NCBI GenBank assembly: GCA_963703085.1
Contig: OY969789.1
Span: forward strand, 2,480,001 to 2,544,000
DNA length: 64,000 bases
Reading direction: 5' to 3'
DNA from: DATAEG01 sp963703085
GTDB taxonomy: Bacteria; Actinomycetota; Actinomycetes; Mycobacteriales; Jatrophihabitantaceae
Shown here: positions 50,922 to 58,602 of the stretch, in pieces
How the letters are laid out: each line of letters begins with the position of its first letter
Position numbering within the stretch: position 1 is the stretch's first letter
Translations under genes and position numbers: made by a program
The notes under the pieces: model-generated
Databases searched by the model: none
Seen by the model: only the letters and a program-made list of their open reading frames with translations
Told to the model about the DNA's origin: nothing

Positions 50922-52154
50922 GGGAACGGGTGCGGGTCGGGGTTGAGCCGGGCACCGCGCAGCCGCGGGTGACCGGCGAACGGCTCCGGCCCGACGTGCA
51001 GCGGGTACAGCCCGGGTACCACGGCTCGGATCACCCACGCGCCGCAGCGCCGGACTTCAGGGACGGTGACATCGCAGGCGTACGCGGTCAGTCCGCGCTC
51101 AGCCAGGGCGGCCAGCACTCGTCGGACGCCGGCGGCGGGTGCAGTGCCGGCCGGCGACGCGGTGACCGTCCGGACCGGATCGGCCAAGGTCCAGGAAGTC
51201 GAACGCACCGAGCCGCCGAGCATCCAGGTAGTACCGGACGTGATCCTCGAGCTGGACCAGCTGGTCGGCTCCGGGTGGTGGCCGACCATCGCCGTGCATG
51301 AGGGTGGCCCACTCCACGCTCTGGCGAGCTTCGGTGAGCGCGCGTCGGCAGGCCCCGGCCTCGTCGAGTCGCGCCGCCGCTCCGACGACGACCGGCGGCT
51401 GGCCGGCTGCCCCCAAGGCAATCGCCAACACGGCCGGCACGTCGGCAGGCCCAGGCATCCGGACGAGGTGATAGTCCTCGATCGCATCGCGGAACTGGCG
51501 CCGGTAGCGGGCGTCAGCGGCAGCATCCGGCGCCCAGTCGATCGCCTCGCCCCGGGCGCGGGTGGACCAGCCGGCCAACACCGCATCGCGCTCGATCACT
51601 TCGAGCAACGCGGAGAGCAGTGCCTGCCAGGGATCGGTGTGACAGGCCAGCCCGGTGGACGTGGCGAGCGGATACCTGACCGGGTCGGGCAGCTCGGCGA
51701 GAAAGACCCGGTGTGCGGGTAGCCACGCGGCGCCGCCGGTCGTCAGATTCCAGCCGAGCACCCAGTGCAGTTCGTCGCTGTCGCTGATGTCGCGAGAGCC
51801 ATCCGCTCGGCGTGATCCGACCAGCCGCCAGTGCTGCACCGGCGGCACCTCGGCGCCGCTGAGTTCTGCCGCGCGGCACAGCCGCAGCCGGGACGGGGCA
51901 GCGAAGGCCGCGCAGTAGCGCTCCACTGCCTCGCCCAAGGCGGCCGCGCGGGCGATTGCGGCACTCGGACCGATCCCACCCGCGTTGGCCAGCAACGTCT
52001 GGCCGAACATCGCCTGCAGATCACAGGTGGCCGCGTAGGCCTTGTGCAGGCGCGGCTCAGCCCACCCGGACATCCCGTCCCGGACCGAGACGACGGGACC
52101 GACGTCCGGGGAGACCAGCGAGTCCAGCGCAGTGCCGGTGCTGCCCGGGCTCAT
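50918..52154 (-). pseudogene. YcaO-domain azoline-forming cyclodehydratase, interrupted by a +1 frameshift
   Basis: The reading starts at ATG 52154 (ATGA overlap with the preceding gene) and encodes the ATP-binding YcaO core: ANAGGIGPSAAIARAAALGEAVERYCA and LLEVIERDAVLAGW. After 322 residues (FDFLD) the frame leaves homology and would end at 51099. Skipping one base at ~51188 restores LADPVRTV...LTAYACDVT...VVPGLYPLHVGPEPF and a C-terminal Pro-x-Pro motif PDPHPFP, ending exactly in an ATGA overlap with the SagB gene. Total length would be 411 residues, normal for the family. It forms azolines from Cys/Ser/Thr. Whether the shift is a sequencing error, a decay mutation or programmed frameshifting cannot be told here. 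Confidence 0.85.
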
Positions 52155-53089
52155 GACGCTTCCCAGGGAGCGGCAGTGGGCAACCAGTCCGGCGCTCGGC
52201 AGGCCGGGCACCGGGGGACCGGCGTCACGAGCGACGTGCGCACACTCAGCGCCGCCGTGTCGAGGACGATCAATCGACCGGGCACCCAGCTGTCCGCGCC
52301 GAGCGTCCAGCGCGCGATCAGCAGCGCAGCCATCGAGTGCCACCAGGACTCCAGGAAGGCAGGCAATGGTGCACCGGGCACGGCCCGCTGCACCTCGCGG
52401 CTCTGCACCGGGTACTCCGTGGTGGATGCCCGGCGAGTGACCAGGCACTCCCAGCAGGCGGTCTCGCCCGGCACGACGAGTGGTCCCACCGCGATCGTGG
52501 CACCGTCAAAGTGGCTCACCGGCAGCCACACGAGCGACCTGCCCAGCGCTATCTCGTTCACCTGCGCCAGCACGTCTACCGGCGCTCCCGGGCCGGACGC
52601 CGCGAGCACCACGGTGTGCAGCGGATCAACGGTCTGCAGGTCGCCGAGCTCAGCCGGCTCGGCGGGCAGCGCGCTGGCGCGCAACTGCTCGACCATGCGG
52701 AGCTGACCGGCGCCGACAACCAGGAGGCGATGACGACCGGCCAGCTCCGCACCCTCGGTCACCGCGGCCGGACCGAGGCCGAGCGACGCCACATACGACG
52801 CCGTGGCCAACTGGCTCGGTTCGAGCCGGTCGACATCGGCGGGTGACCCGGACATGGTGAGGGCGGACTCGGCGAGCGCCGCAAGCACATCGCGGACCAC
52901 GTCGAGCTCAAGACCGGTGCGCGCCGTGATGTCCTCGACGCAGTCGGTCGCGTGCAGCTGCTCCATGACCTGGGCGACGGCGCGCAGCGCCCCGCTCGAT
53001 CCGGAGATCGACACGACCTGCCGCCCGGCAGCGACATGCAGCGCGTCGGGCTGGGCGAACAGGCGGTGCCAGGGCGGAAGCAGCGGCAC
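52151..53089 (-). CDS. RiPP leader-binding/ThiF-like cyclodehydratase partner (TOMM 'C' protein)
   Basis: A 312-residue protein. Residues ~10-85 form a winged-helix RiPP recognition element (VSISGSSGALRAVAQVMEQLHA, ITARTGLELDVVRDVLAALAESAL), then a degenerate ThiF/E1 Rossmann strand (HRLLVVGAGQLRMVEQL) and a structural zinc site of two Cys pairs, CWEC (~215) and CPAC (near the C-terminus). This is the arrangement of ocin-ThiF or SagC-like partners that hand the precursor to YcaO. GTG 53089 is ten bases from the precursor stop, and a GAGGGA ribosome site overlaps that stop. Confidence 0.88.
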   Translation of the reverse strand: MPLLPPWHRLFAQPDALHVAAGRQVVSISGSSGALRAVAQVMEQLHATDCVEDITARTGLELDVVRDVLAALAESALTMSGSPADVDRLEPSQLATASYVASLGLGPAAVTEGAELAGRHRLLVVGAGQLRMVEQLRASALPAEPAELGDLQTVDPLHTVVLAASGPGAPVDVLAQVNEIALGRSLVWLPVSHFDGATIAVGPLVVPGETACWECLVTRRASTTEYPVQSREVQRAVPGAPLPAFLESWWHSMAALLIARWTLGADSWVPGRLIVLDTAALSVRTSLVTPVPRCPACRAPDWLPTAAPWEAS

Positions 53090-53099
53090 GTCGGATCCC

Positions 53100-53249
53100 T
53101 CAGTTCTTCTTCGGCTTCGGGATCCCGCTGCAGGACGTGCTGGTGCTGCAGGCTGCTGCGCCGGCCGTGGGAACCAGCGAGTCGCCGTGGGCTCGGATCA
53201 GGATCTCCTCGACCCCGATCCGGCGTCGGGTCACTGCCGTGGCGTTCAT
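53100..53249 (-). CDS. Azole-type RiPP (TOMM) precursor peptide
   Basis: A 49-residue peptide. The leader begins MNATAVTRRRIGVEEILIRA, continues HGDSLVPTAGAA, and the core is CSTSTSCSGIPKPKKN: eight consecutive heterocyclisable residues at 34-41 followed by a basic tail. The ILIRAHGDS segment resembles the plantazolicin leader stretch ALIASVHGE. A strong ribosome site GGAGAA precedes the ATG by five bases. It is the first gene of the operon and lies ten bases upstream of the cyclodehydratase partner gene. Cleavage probably occurs near PTAGA; this is inferred. Confidence 0.85.
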   Translation of the reverse strand: MNATAVTRRRIGVEEILIRAHGDSLVPTAGAAACSTSTSCSGIPKPKKN

Positions 53250-53356
53250 GTACTTCTCCTTCACTCCTGGTCGACTGCGCGCCAGCGCGAGCGCGCGGCG
53301 CGGTTGGGCTACTCTCGACCCTCCTCTCTGTGACGTATGACAGATCAGACGCAATA

Positions 53357-53386
53357 CATGTAGATCATGCGCCGAGTGGGTGTCAA
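53357..53386 (-). promoter_or_regulatory. Candidate promoter of RiPP operon
   Basis: On the minus strand a perfect -35 TTGACA (53386-53381) is followed after 18 bases by TACATG (53362-53357). Start of transcription would be near 53350, leaving a ~100-base leader to the precursor ATG. Just downstream, the + strand reads GACAGATCAGAC, which shares GACAGA with the palindrome near 54514. Confidence 0.5.
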
Positions 53387-53421
53387 GCAAGCTCGCCGAG
53401 CTGTGCACAACCGCGGCGCCG

Positions 53422-53889
53422 TCACCAGAGCGCCGGGTGGCCACGCAATGCGGTGCGCATCGCGGTGCGTTCCGCGGCCGTCAGCGACGTCATCCGCAGG
53501 CGCAACGTGAAGCGGTCGACGTGCAGCTCCACGGCCAGCGCGCGCTCGTCGCCGCCGGCCTGCCGGACCGCCTCGATCAGCTGGTCGAGATCGATCAGCC
53601 GGCGCGCCGCGGTGCGGTGCACGGCGAGTTCCTCGGCCGGGTCCGGGCCGGTTGCGGCACAGGGCAGCCCGCGCTCCAGATGGACGAGTTCATGCGCCAA
53701 AGTGCATCGGCGTTGCGCGGTTGAGGTGCGGCTGCGCAGCGTGATGTGCCGGCCACCGGCGCTGATCTGACCCAGCAGGTCGCCGGGCAGCGGTTCGATC
53801 GTGACGTGCACGTCCGGCCAGTTCTCGGCCAGATCCCGCCATGGGTTGTATCTGGACGATGTTCGAGAGCTGGACGTTGCGCGGCGCAC
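53422..53889 (-). CDS. ImmA/IrrE family metallopeptidase
   Basis: A 155-residue protein with the zinc protease motif CTLAHELVHLERG (H-E-x-x-H) and the family N-terminal feature RYNPWRDLAENWPDVHV. It follows an HTH gene on the same strand (72-base gap), the pairing seen for ImmR/ImmA in integrative elements, where the protease cleaves the repressor to induce gene expression. GTG 53889 is used as the start. It lies directly upstream of the RiPP operon promoter region, so it may relieve repression there; this is inference. Confidence 0.85.
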   Translation of the reverse strand: MRRATSSSRTSSRYNPWRDLAENWPDVHVTIEPLPGDLLGQISAGGRHITLRSRTSTAQRRCTLAHELVHLERGLPCAATGPDPAEELAVHRTAARRLIDLDQLIEAVRQAGGDERALAVELHVDRFTLRLRMTSLTAAERTAMRTALRGHPALW

Positions 53890-53961
53890 CGACTCATCGT
53901 GCGCACCGACGCTGACGATTCGACGCGCCCGCGGCGGTGCTGTGGACAGCCCGTCGAGCGG

Positions 53962-54375
53962 CTACGGAGAGCTGATCGGCTCGTCCGGTTCGACCGAACC
54001 CCGGCGCGCGGCCCGGCGGATCGCGCGGGCGTTGCCGCGACCCCGGGCGGTGTCTGTCATGGCCCGGATCAGCTCGTCGACGGCCCGGCGCTGCCGGCGA
54101 TTGAGCCGGGCGGCCTCCGGCGGCGGCCGGTACGGCTCGGTGACCTCCGAGGGCAGGTCCGCGGCATCGCGCAGCCGCGACATCGGCAGCTTGAGTACTG
54201 CGCCGAAGGCTTGCAGGGTCTGTTCGTCAGGCTGCCCGTGATCGCCGCGCAGGTAGCGGGCGGCGGTGTCATGGTTGAGGCTGTAACCAAGCTCGCGGGC
54301 CTGCCGGGCCAGCTCCCGGCCGCTCCAGCCGTTGCGGTCGCAGGCCGTCCGGAGCAGATCTGACAACGCGGTCAT
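53962..54375 (-). CDS. HTH (XRE-like) transcriptional regulator, ImmR partner
   Basis: A 137-residue protein. The N-terminal helix-turn-helix (LLRTACDRNGWSGRELARQARELGYSLNHDTAARYLRGDHGQPDEQTLQAFGAVL) contains an XRE/lambda-repressor-type fold, and the C-terminal half is Arg-rich. GGGAGG lies upstream of the ATG with an 8-base gap. It probably represses promoters in the divergent region and is the likely substrate of the downstream ImmA-like protease. Confidence 0.82.
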   Translation of the reverse strand: MTALSDLLRTACDRNGWSGRELARQARELGYSLNHDTAARYLRGDHGQPDEQTLQAFGAVLKLPMSRLRDAADLPSEVTEPYRPPPEAARLNRRQRRAVDELIRAMTDTARGRGNARAIRRAARRGSVEPDEPISSP

Positions 54376-54513
54376 CGGCCAGCCTCCCTGTCGCAGCGTG
54401 TGTAGACAGTAGTCACTTTGTCAGGCGGCCGAGGCCCCTACTGCGCTGCCCTGTGTGCAATGCGCAGGTTTCTCCTTGTAGCCAATGCCGGGCTCGTCAT
54501 CCGCAATCGCGTA

Positions 54514-54529
54514 GTCTGTCTGGACAGAC
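54514..54529. promoter_or_regulatory. Palindromic operator in divergent HTH region
   Basis: Perfect palindrome GTCTGTC-TG-GACAGAC. The left arm includes a TAGTCT -10-like box (54512-54517) for the plus-strand Cro-like gene at 54583. Another half-site TAGACAG occurs near 54402 and GACAGA near 53343 by the RiPP promoter, hinting at one regulator for all three sites. Confidence 0.5.
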
Positions 54530-54582
54530 ACCAGCCATCCCTTTACGGTGAACCGCATGAGCCGGGGGAGAGGAAGGTCGGG

Positions 54583-54942
54583 GTGTATGTACGAGACCGC
54601 GCGGTGCTCGCCGGCTATCTCCGCCTGGCCGGCGCGTCCGGCCGGGCGCTGGCCCGCCGGGCCGGCCTGGCGCAGGCCACCGTGAACCACCTGGTGAGCG
54701 GGCGGCGGGCGACGTGTTCGGCGCGCACCGCGGCGCTCATCGAGCAGGCCCTGGGTGCGCCGGCCGGACTCCTGTTCGCCGTCACACCAGTCGAGGCCGA
54801 CCGGCGGTCAGGTCAGCCGGGCCCCGGGTACCGGACCGGCCGCCACCCGGGTGGTCCGGCAGACGCCCTCGGCGGCCAGCGCGGCGGCCAGACCGGTGGC
54901 GGTGGGTTCATCGGTACACAGGAAGGCACACGTCGGGCCTGA
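54583..54942 (+). CDS. Small Cro-like HTH protein, divergent from HTH/ImmA pair
   Basis: About 119 residues. The first ~70 form a typical phage-type HTH (MYVRDRAVLAGYLRLAG, GRALARRAGLAQATVNHLVSGRRATCSARTAALIEQALGAPAGLLFAVTP). GTG 54583 has AGGAAGG five bases upstream. The last ~45 residues are Gly-rich and run antisense through the end of ispE (135 bases overlap), so an ancestral stop may have been lost. Such proteins usually stand with ImmA/ImmR modules of mobile elements. Confidence 0.75.
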   Translation: MYVRDRAVLAGYLRLAGASGRALARRAGLAQATVNHLVSGRRATCSARTAALIEQALGAPAGLLFAVTPVEADRRSGQPGPGYRTGRHPGGPADALGGQRGGQTGGGGFIGTQEGTRRA

Positions 54943-55755
54943 ACCGGACACCATGCCCACTAACGCACCGAGTTCTTCCCCGGCGCGCAGGGTGGCCCGC
55001 AGGTGGGGCGCGAGGGTGAGGGCGGCCGGCTGCATCTCGTTGTGCAGCGCGCCGGCCAGCTGCTCCGGATCGCCCGATCTCACCGCGCGCAGCAGCTCGT
55101 CCGGCGCGCTGAGGGTTCGGGTGGTCGTCGGATCGACGGCGCGCTGCCGGTCCAGCTCCGCGTACACCGCCGGCGTGGACAGCCCGCCCGCGGCCAGCGC
55201 CAGCACCCACCAGAACTGCACGCCGGTGCTGAGCATCGGGCTGAGCACCTCACCGCGTCCGGTGCCCAGCGCGGTGCCACCGAGCAGGCTGAACGCCACG
55301 TCGCTGCCGAGTTCGCCGGCCAGCGCGGAGAGATCTCCCCGGCTCAGTTCCAGGCCCCACAAGGCGTCGCAGGCGACCAACGTCCCGGCCGCGTCGGCCG
55401 AGCCACCGGCCAGTCCGCCGGCCACCGGGATCGCCTTCTCGATCGACAACTGCACGCCGGGCGGGACACCGTGCCGGTCGGCGAGCAGCGACGCGGCCTG
55501 CCAGGCCAGATTCGCTCGATCCCGGGGCAACTCGGTGGCGCCTTCGCCGCGCAGCTGCACGGACAGCGACGTGGACGGCTCGGCGTGCACCACGTCGAAC
55601 AGGCTGACCGCCTGGTAGACGGTGACAACCTCGTGGAAGCCGTCCGCGCGCCGGTCGCCGACGCCGAGATAAAGGTTGATCTTGGCCGGCACCCGGACCC
55701 GCGCGGTGCGATGCCCCCCCAGCGACGGTCGGGCCTGCGTGCGCGCCATTCGCAC
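54808..55755 (-). CDS. ispE: 4-diphosphocytidyl-2-C-methyl-D-erythritol kinase
   Basis: A 315-residue GHMP kinase of the MEP isoprenoid pathway. Motifs: VRVPAKINLYLGVGDRRADGFHEV, VAGGLAGGSADAAGTLVA (ATP loop), LGSDVAFSLLGGTALGTGRGE and the C-terminal SGSGPTCAFL. It phosphorylates CDP-ME at the 2-hydroxyl. ATG 55755 gives the common start, with a second ATG two codons on. In mycobacteria ispE lies next to ksgA; here it is inverted and 15 kb away, beyond the RiPP region. Its 3' end overlaps the Cro-like gene. Confidence 0.95.
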   Translation of the reverse strand: MRMARTQARPSLGGHRTARVRVPAKINLYLGVGDRRADGFHEVVTVYQAVSLFDVVHAEPSTSLSVQLRGEGATELPRDRANLAWQAASLLADRHGVPPGVQLSIEKAIPVAGGLAGGSADAAGTLVACDALWGLELSRGDLSALAGELGSDVAFSLLGGTALGTGRGEVLSPMLSTGVQFWWVLALAAGGLSTPAVYAELDRQRAVDPTTTRTLSAPDELLRAVRSGDPEQLAGALHNEMQPAALTLAPHLRATLRAGEELGALVGMVSGSGPTCAFLCTDEPTATGLAAALAAEGVCRTTRVAAGPVPGARLT

Positions 55756-55986
55756 GACACTAGTGATGCGCTGCGCTCACGCCGCGTCGTGCCTGTGCCG
55801 CCTGCCGGTGCCCGGCGATTTCCGGCAACGCTGGCCCGGCCGGTAGACTTCGGCGGTCACCTCGGCGAGGGAGCCACGGCTCCGTGATCGACGCGGTTCC
55901 AGCCAGCCCCGCGCTGTGGTGATGCCAGCGCCGCAGGTGCCGGCAGCCGACTGTTGTCGTTCAGCAAATTTCGAGGGAGCACCACC

Positions 55987-56661
55987 GTGGCCGACGTCCA
56001 TCTGACCGCCGAGCGCCGTTCCGAGTTCGGCAAGGGAGCCGCGCGGCGCACCCGCCGGGCCGGTCTGATCCCCGCCGTCCTTTACGGGCACGGCGCCGAC
56101 CCGCAGCACCTCGGCCTCCCCGAGCGCGAATTCACCCTGGCCGTCAAGCGGGGCGGCGCCAACGTGCTGATCACCCTCGACATCGACGGCACCGAGGCGC
56201 TGGCGATCCCGAAGGCGATCCAGCGCCACGTCATCCGCAACACCTTCGAACACGTTGACCTGATCTCGGTGCGCCGGGGTGAGAAGGTCACCATCGATGT
56301 CGCGGTCGTGCTCACCGGCGACATCGCGCCGGGTGGACTGCTGCAGCAGGAGCACACCAGCGTCAGCGTCGAGGCCGAAGCAACGCACATCCCGTCCGAG
56401 TTCACCGTGTCGGTCGAGGGGCTCGAGATCGGCGCGCAGGTCACCGCCGGCGACCTCGACCTGCCGAGCGGAGTCACGATCGCCGGCGATGCGACGCAGA
56501 TCCTGGTGCTGGTTTCGGAGGCTCCCACCGAGGCGCAGATGGAGGCCGAGATGGACGAGGCGGCCGCCGAGCTGGGCATCGAGCAGGACGCACCGGAAAC
56601 GCCGGAGGGCGAGAGCGCCGAGGACGAGTCCACCGACTCGACCGGCGACGAGGAGAAGTAG
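55987..56661 (+). CDS. rplY: 50S ribosomal protein L25/general stress protein Ctc
   Basis: A 224-residue long-form L25 that binds 5S rRNA. N-terminal L25 domain (AERRSEFGKGAARRTRRAGLIPAVLYGHG, FTLAVKRGGANVLI, VDLISVRRGEKV) then the C-terminal TL5 domain (VTAGDLDLPSGVTIAGD, VLVSEAPTEAQME) and an acidic Glu/Asp-rich tail. GTG 55987 is preceded by GAGGGAG and matches the family; a longer form from 55954 lacks support. pth follows nine bases after the stop. Confidence 0.95.
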   Translation: MADVHLTAERRSEFGKGAARRTRRAGLIPAVLYGHGADPQHLGLPEREFTLAVKRGGANVLITLDIDGTEALAIPKAIQRHVIRNTFEHVDLISVRRGEKVTIDVAVVLTGDIAPGGLLQQEHTSVSVEAEATHIPSEFTVSVEGLEIGAQVTAGDLDLPSGVTIAGDATQILVLVSEAPTEAQMEAEMDEAAAELGIEQDAPETPEGESAEDESTDSTGDEEK

Positions 56662-56670
56662 CCAGCCGTC

Positions 56671-57252
56671 ATGGCCGACGAGCGATTCCTCGTCGTCGGG
56701 CTGGGCAATCCCGGAGCGCGGTACGCCGCGACGCGGCACAACCTCGGCTTTCAGGTAGTCGGTCTGCTGGCCGGACGGATGGCGAGCAAGTTCAAGTCGC
56801 TGCGCACCGCGGGTGCCCAGGTCGAGGTCGTCGAGGGCCGGCTGGTGCAGGTGCCGGTCGTGCTCGGGCGTCCCTTGTCGTTCATGAACGACAGCGGCGG
56901 TCCGGTGGCTGCGGCAGCGAGGTTCTACAAGGTGCCGGCAGCGCAGATAGTCATCGTGCACGACGAGCTGGACCTGCCGTTCGGCTCGCTACGGCTCAAG
57001 CGCGGCGGCGGCGACGGTGGGCACAACGGGCTGAAGTCGATCACCGCTTCGCTCGGCACGCCGGAGTATCACCGCGTCCGTATCGGCATCGGGCGACCAC
57101 CCGGCCGGCAAGACGCCGCGGACTACGTGCTGCGTGAATTCAGCTCGGCCGAACGCAAGGAGCTGCCCTACGAGATCGACCGGGCCGCCGACGCCGTCGA
57201 AGCGATCCTGACTGAAGGACTGGCCGCCGCGCAGAACCGCTACAACGACTGA
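56671..57252 (+). CDS. pth: Peptidyl-tRNA hydrolase
   Basis: A 193-residue enzyme releasing peptides from dropped-off peptidyl-tRNA. Conserved: VGLGNPGARYAATRHNLGF with the catalytic His, LSFMNDSGGPVA with Asn, VHDELDLPFGSLRLKRGGGDGGHNGLKSI with Asp, and YHRVRIGIGRP. It is coupled to rplY, a pairing widespread in actinobacteria. The start ATG is nine bases after the rplY stop. Confidence 0.97.
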   Translation: MADERFLVVGLGNPGARYAATRHNLGFQVVGLLAGRMASKFKSLRTAGAQVEVVEGRLVQVPVVLGRPLSFMNDSGGPVAAAARFYKVPAAQIVIVHDELDLPFGSLRLKRGGGDGGHNGLKSITASLGTPEYHRVRIGIGRPPGRQDAADYVLREFSSAERKELPYEIDRAADAVEAILTEGLAAAQNRYND

Positions 57253-57292
57253 CGCCGCGGCCGTACCGCTGCGGGCTTCGGGCCTCGTTGCA

Positions 57293-58081
57293 TCAGCGAC
57301 GCGTCGCGGCGAAGCCCTGAACCGGACCGCACAGCACGCCGCCGTCGACCGGAAGTACCACGCCGGTGATCCAGGAGGCGTCGTCGGAGCCGAGGAACGC
57401 GACTGCAGCTGCGATGTCTTCCGGCTCGCCGATCCGCCCCAGCGGATAGATGCGGGCGAAGTCGTCGGGATCCTGACCCTGCTCACTCCATACCCGGGTC
57501 CGGACGGTGCCCGGGGCCACCACGTTGAAGCGCACCGGTCGGCCGGTAGCGCGCGGATCCCAGGCGCCGTAGCGGACACTCAGATTCACCGCGAGATTGC
57601 CCAGGCCGGCCTTCGCCGCGGAGTACGCGACGTTGCCGAACGCGGCGAGGCCGTTGACCGAACCGGTCATCACCACAGATCCGCCGTACGCAGAACCGAT
57701 GAGGTGCGGAAGCGCAGCCTGGATGCACAGCACCGTTCCGTGCAGGGTCGGTTCGAACTGTGCGGCCCAGGCCGCGTCGTCCAGATCCGGGAAGTCCTCC
57801 GGCCGGGCGATGCCGACGTTGCAGGCCAGCACGTCCAGCGCACCGAAACGTTCGACGCACGCAGTGACCGCAGCATGCACGCTGCCACGATCGGTGACGT
57901 CGCAGCGGGTCGCGACGGCTCGCTCACCGAGCTCGTCCGCCGCCGTGGTGGCAGTGGCCTCGTCGAGATCGGCGAGCAGCACGGCGGCGCCTTCGGCGTG
58001 CAGTCTGGTGGCAATGGCGCGACCGATGCCGTTGGCGGCGCCGGTGATCATCGCAACCCGGCCGTCGAATCGTTGCGTCAT
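57293..58081 (-). CDS. SDR family oxidoreductase
   Basis: A 262-residue short-chain dehydrogenase. Cofactor loop TGAANGIGRA, NVG in LACNVGIA, Ser in MTGSVNGL and the YSAAK pair are complete, with C-terminal substrate segment WITGVVLPVDGGVLCG. The substrate is unknown. ATG 58081 overlaps the preceding methyltransferase gene (ATGA), so they are co-translated. A longer N-terminal extension lacks homology. Confidence 0.9.
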   Translation of the reverse strand: MTQRFDGRVAMITGAANGIGRAIATRLHAEGAAVLLADLDEATATTAADELGERAVATRCDVTDRGSVHAAVTACVERFGALDVLACNVGIARPEDFPDLDDAAWAAQFEPTLHGTVLCIQAALPHLIGSAYGGSVVMTGSVNGLAAFGNVAYSAAKAGLGNLAVNLSVRYGAWDPRATGRPVRFNVVAPGTVRTRVWSEQGQDPDDFARIYPLGRIGEPEDIAAAVAFLGSDDASWITGVVLPVDGGVLCGPVQGFAATRR

Positions 58082-58602
58082 CCGGCCATTGTGCCTGCCG
58101 GGCCGAGCGCTCCTTCGTGGGTGAGCAGCCACCGTTTGGCGGCCAGCCCACCGGCATACCCGGTGAGTGCGCCGCCGGCCCCGATCAACCGATGGCACGG
58201 GATGACGATCGAGATCGGGTTGCGCGCGTTCGCGTTGCCGACCGCCCGCGCACTGCCGGGCCGGCCGAGCCGAGCGGCCAGCGCACCGTACGTCACCGTG
58301 CAACCAGCGTCGATGTGCCGCAGTTCGGCCCAGACTTGCTGCTGCAGCGGCGTACCGACCGGCGCCAGCGGTACGTCGAAGTAGCTTCGCGATTTGGCGA
58401 AGTACTCCTCGAGCTGGCCCCAGAGCGGCGCGAATGTTGCCTCGTGGCGGACCCAGCCGGCGGCAGGTAGCCGGCGCTGTGCCGGCAGATACAGCCCGGT
58501 GACCGGGCCGGCGGCAACCGCCGCCGTGGCCAGCAGCTCGCCGACCGGGGAGGTGCGCGTGCTGTAGTACCTGGCACCCTCTTCGCTCTGCTCGGTCAGC
58601 AC
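58078..58602 (-). CDS. Methylated-DNA-[protein]-cysteine S-methyltransferase
   Basis: A 174-residue suicide DNA-repair enzyme. The HTH segment (TPLQQQVWAELRHIDAGCTVTYGALAARLG, RAVGNANARNPISIVIPCHRLIG) carries the acceptor Cys in PCHRLIG. It removes O6-alkyl groups from guanine. GTG 58602 overlaps the end of the Ada-AlkA gene by seven bases and the downstream SDR start by four, so the three form one coupled operon. An ATG start is not available near the N-terminus. Confidence 0.93.
   Translation of the reverse strand: MLTEQSEEGARYYSTRTSPVGELLATAAVAAGPVTGLYLPAQRRLPAAGWVRHEATFAPLWGQLEEYFAKSRSYFDVPLAPVGTPLQQQVWAELRHIDAGCTVTYGALAARLGRPGSARAVGNANARNPISIVIPCHRLIGAGGALTGYAGGLAAKRWLLTHEGALGPAGTMAG

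Noticed and set aside
47182..53249. TetR at 47182 as dedicated regulator of the RiPP operon
   Set aside because: It converges on the operon end, resembles the glmU-linked mycobacterial TetR, and no shared operator was found at the precursor promoter.
52259..53889. Lantibiotic or lasso peptide cluster
   Set aside because: No LanB/LanC/LanM or asparagine-synthetase-like gene is present; the YcaO, ThiF-like and SagB trio defines an azole-forming type.
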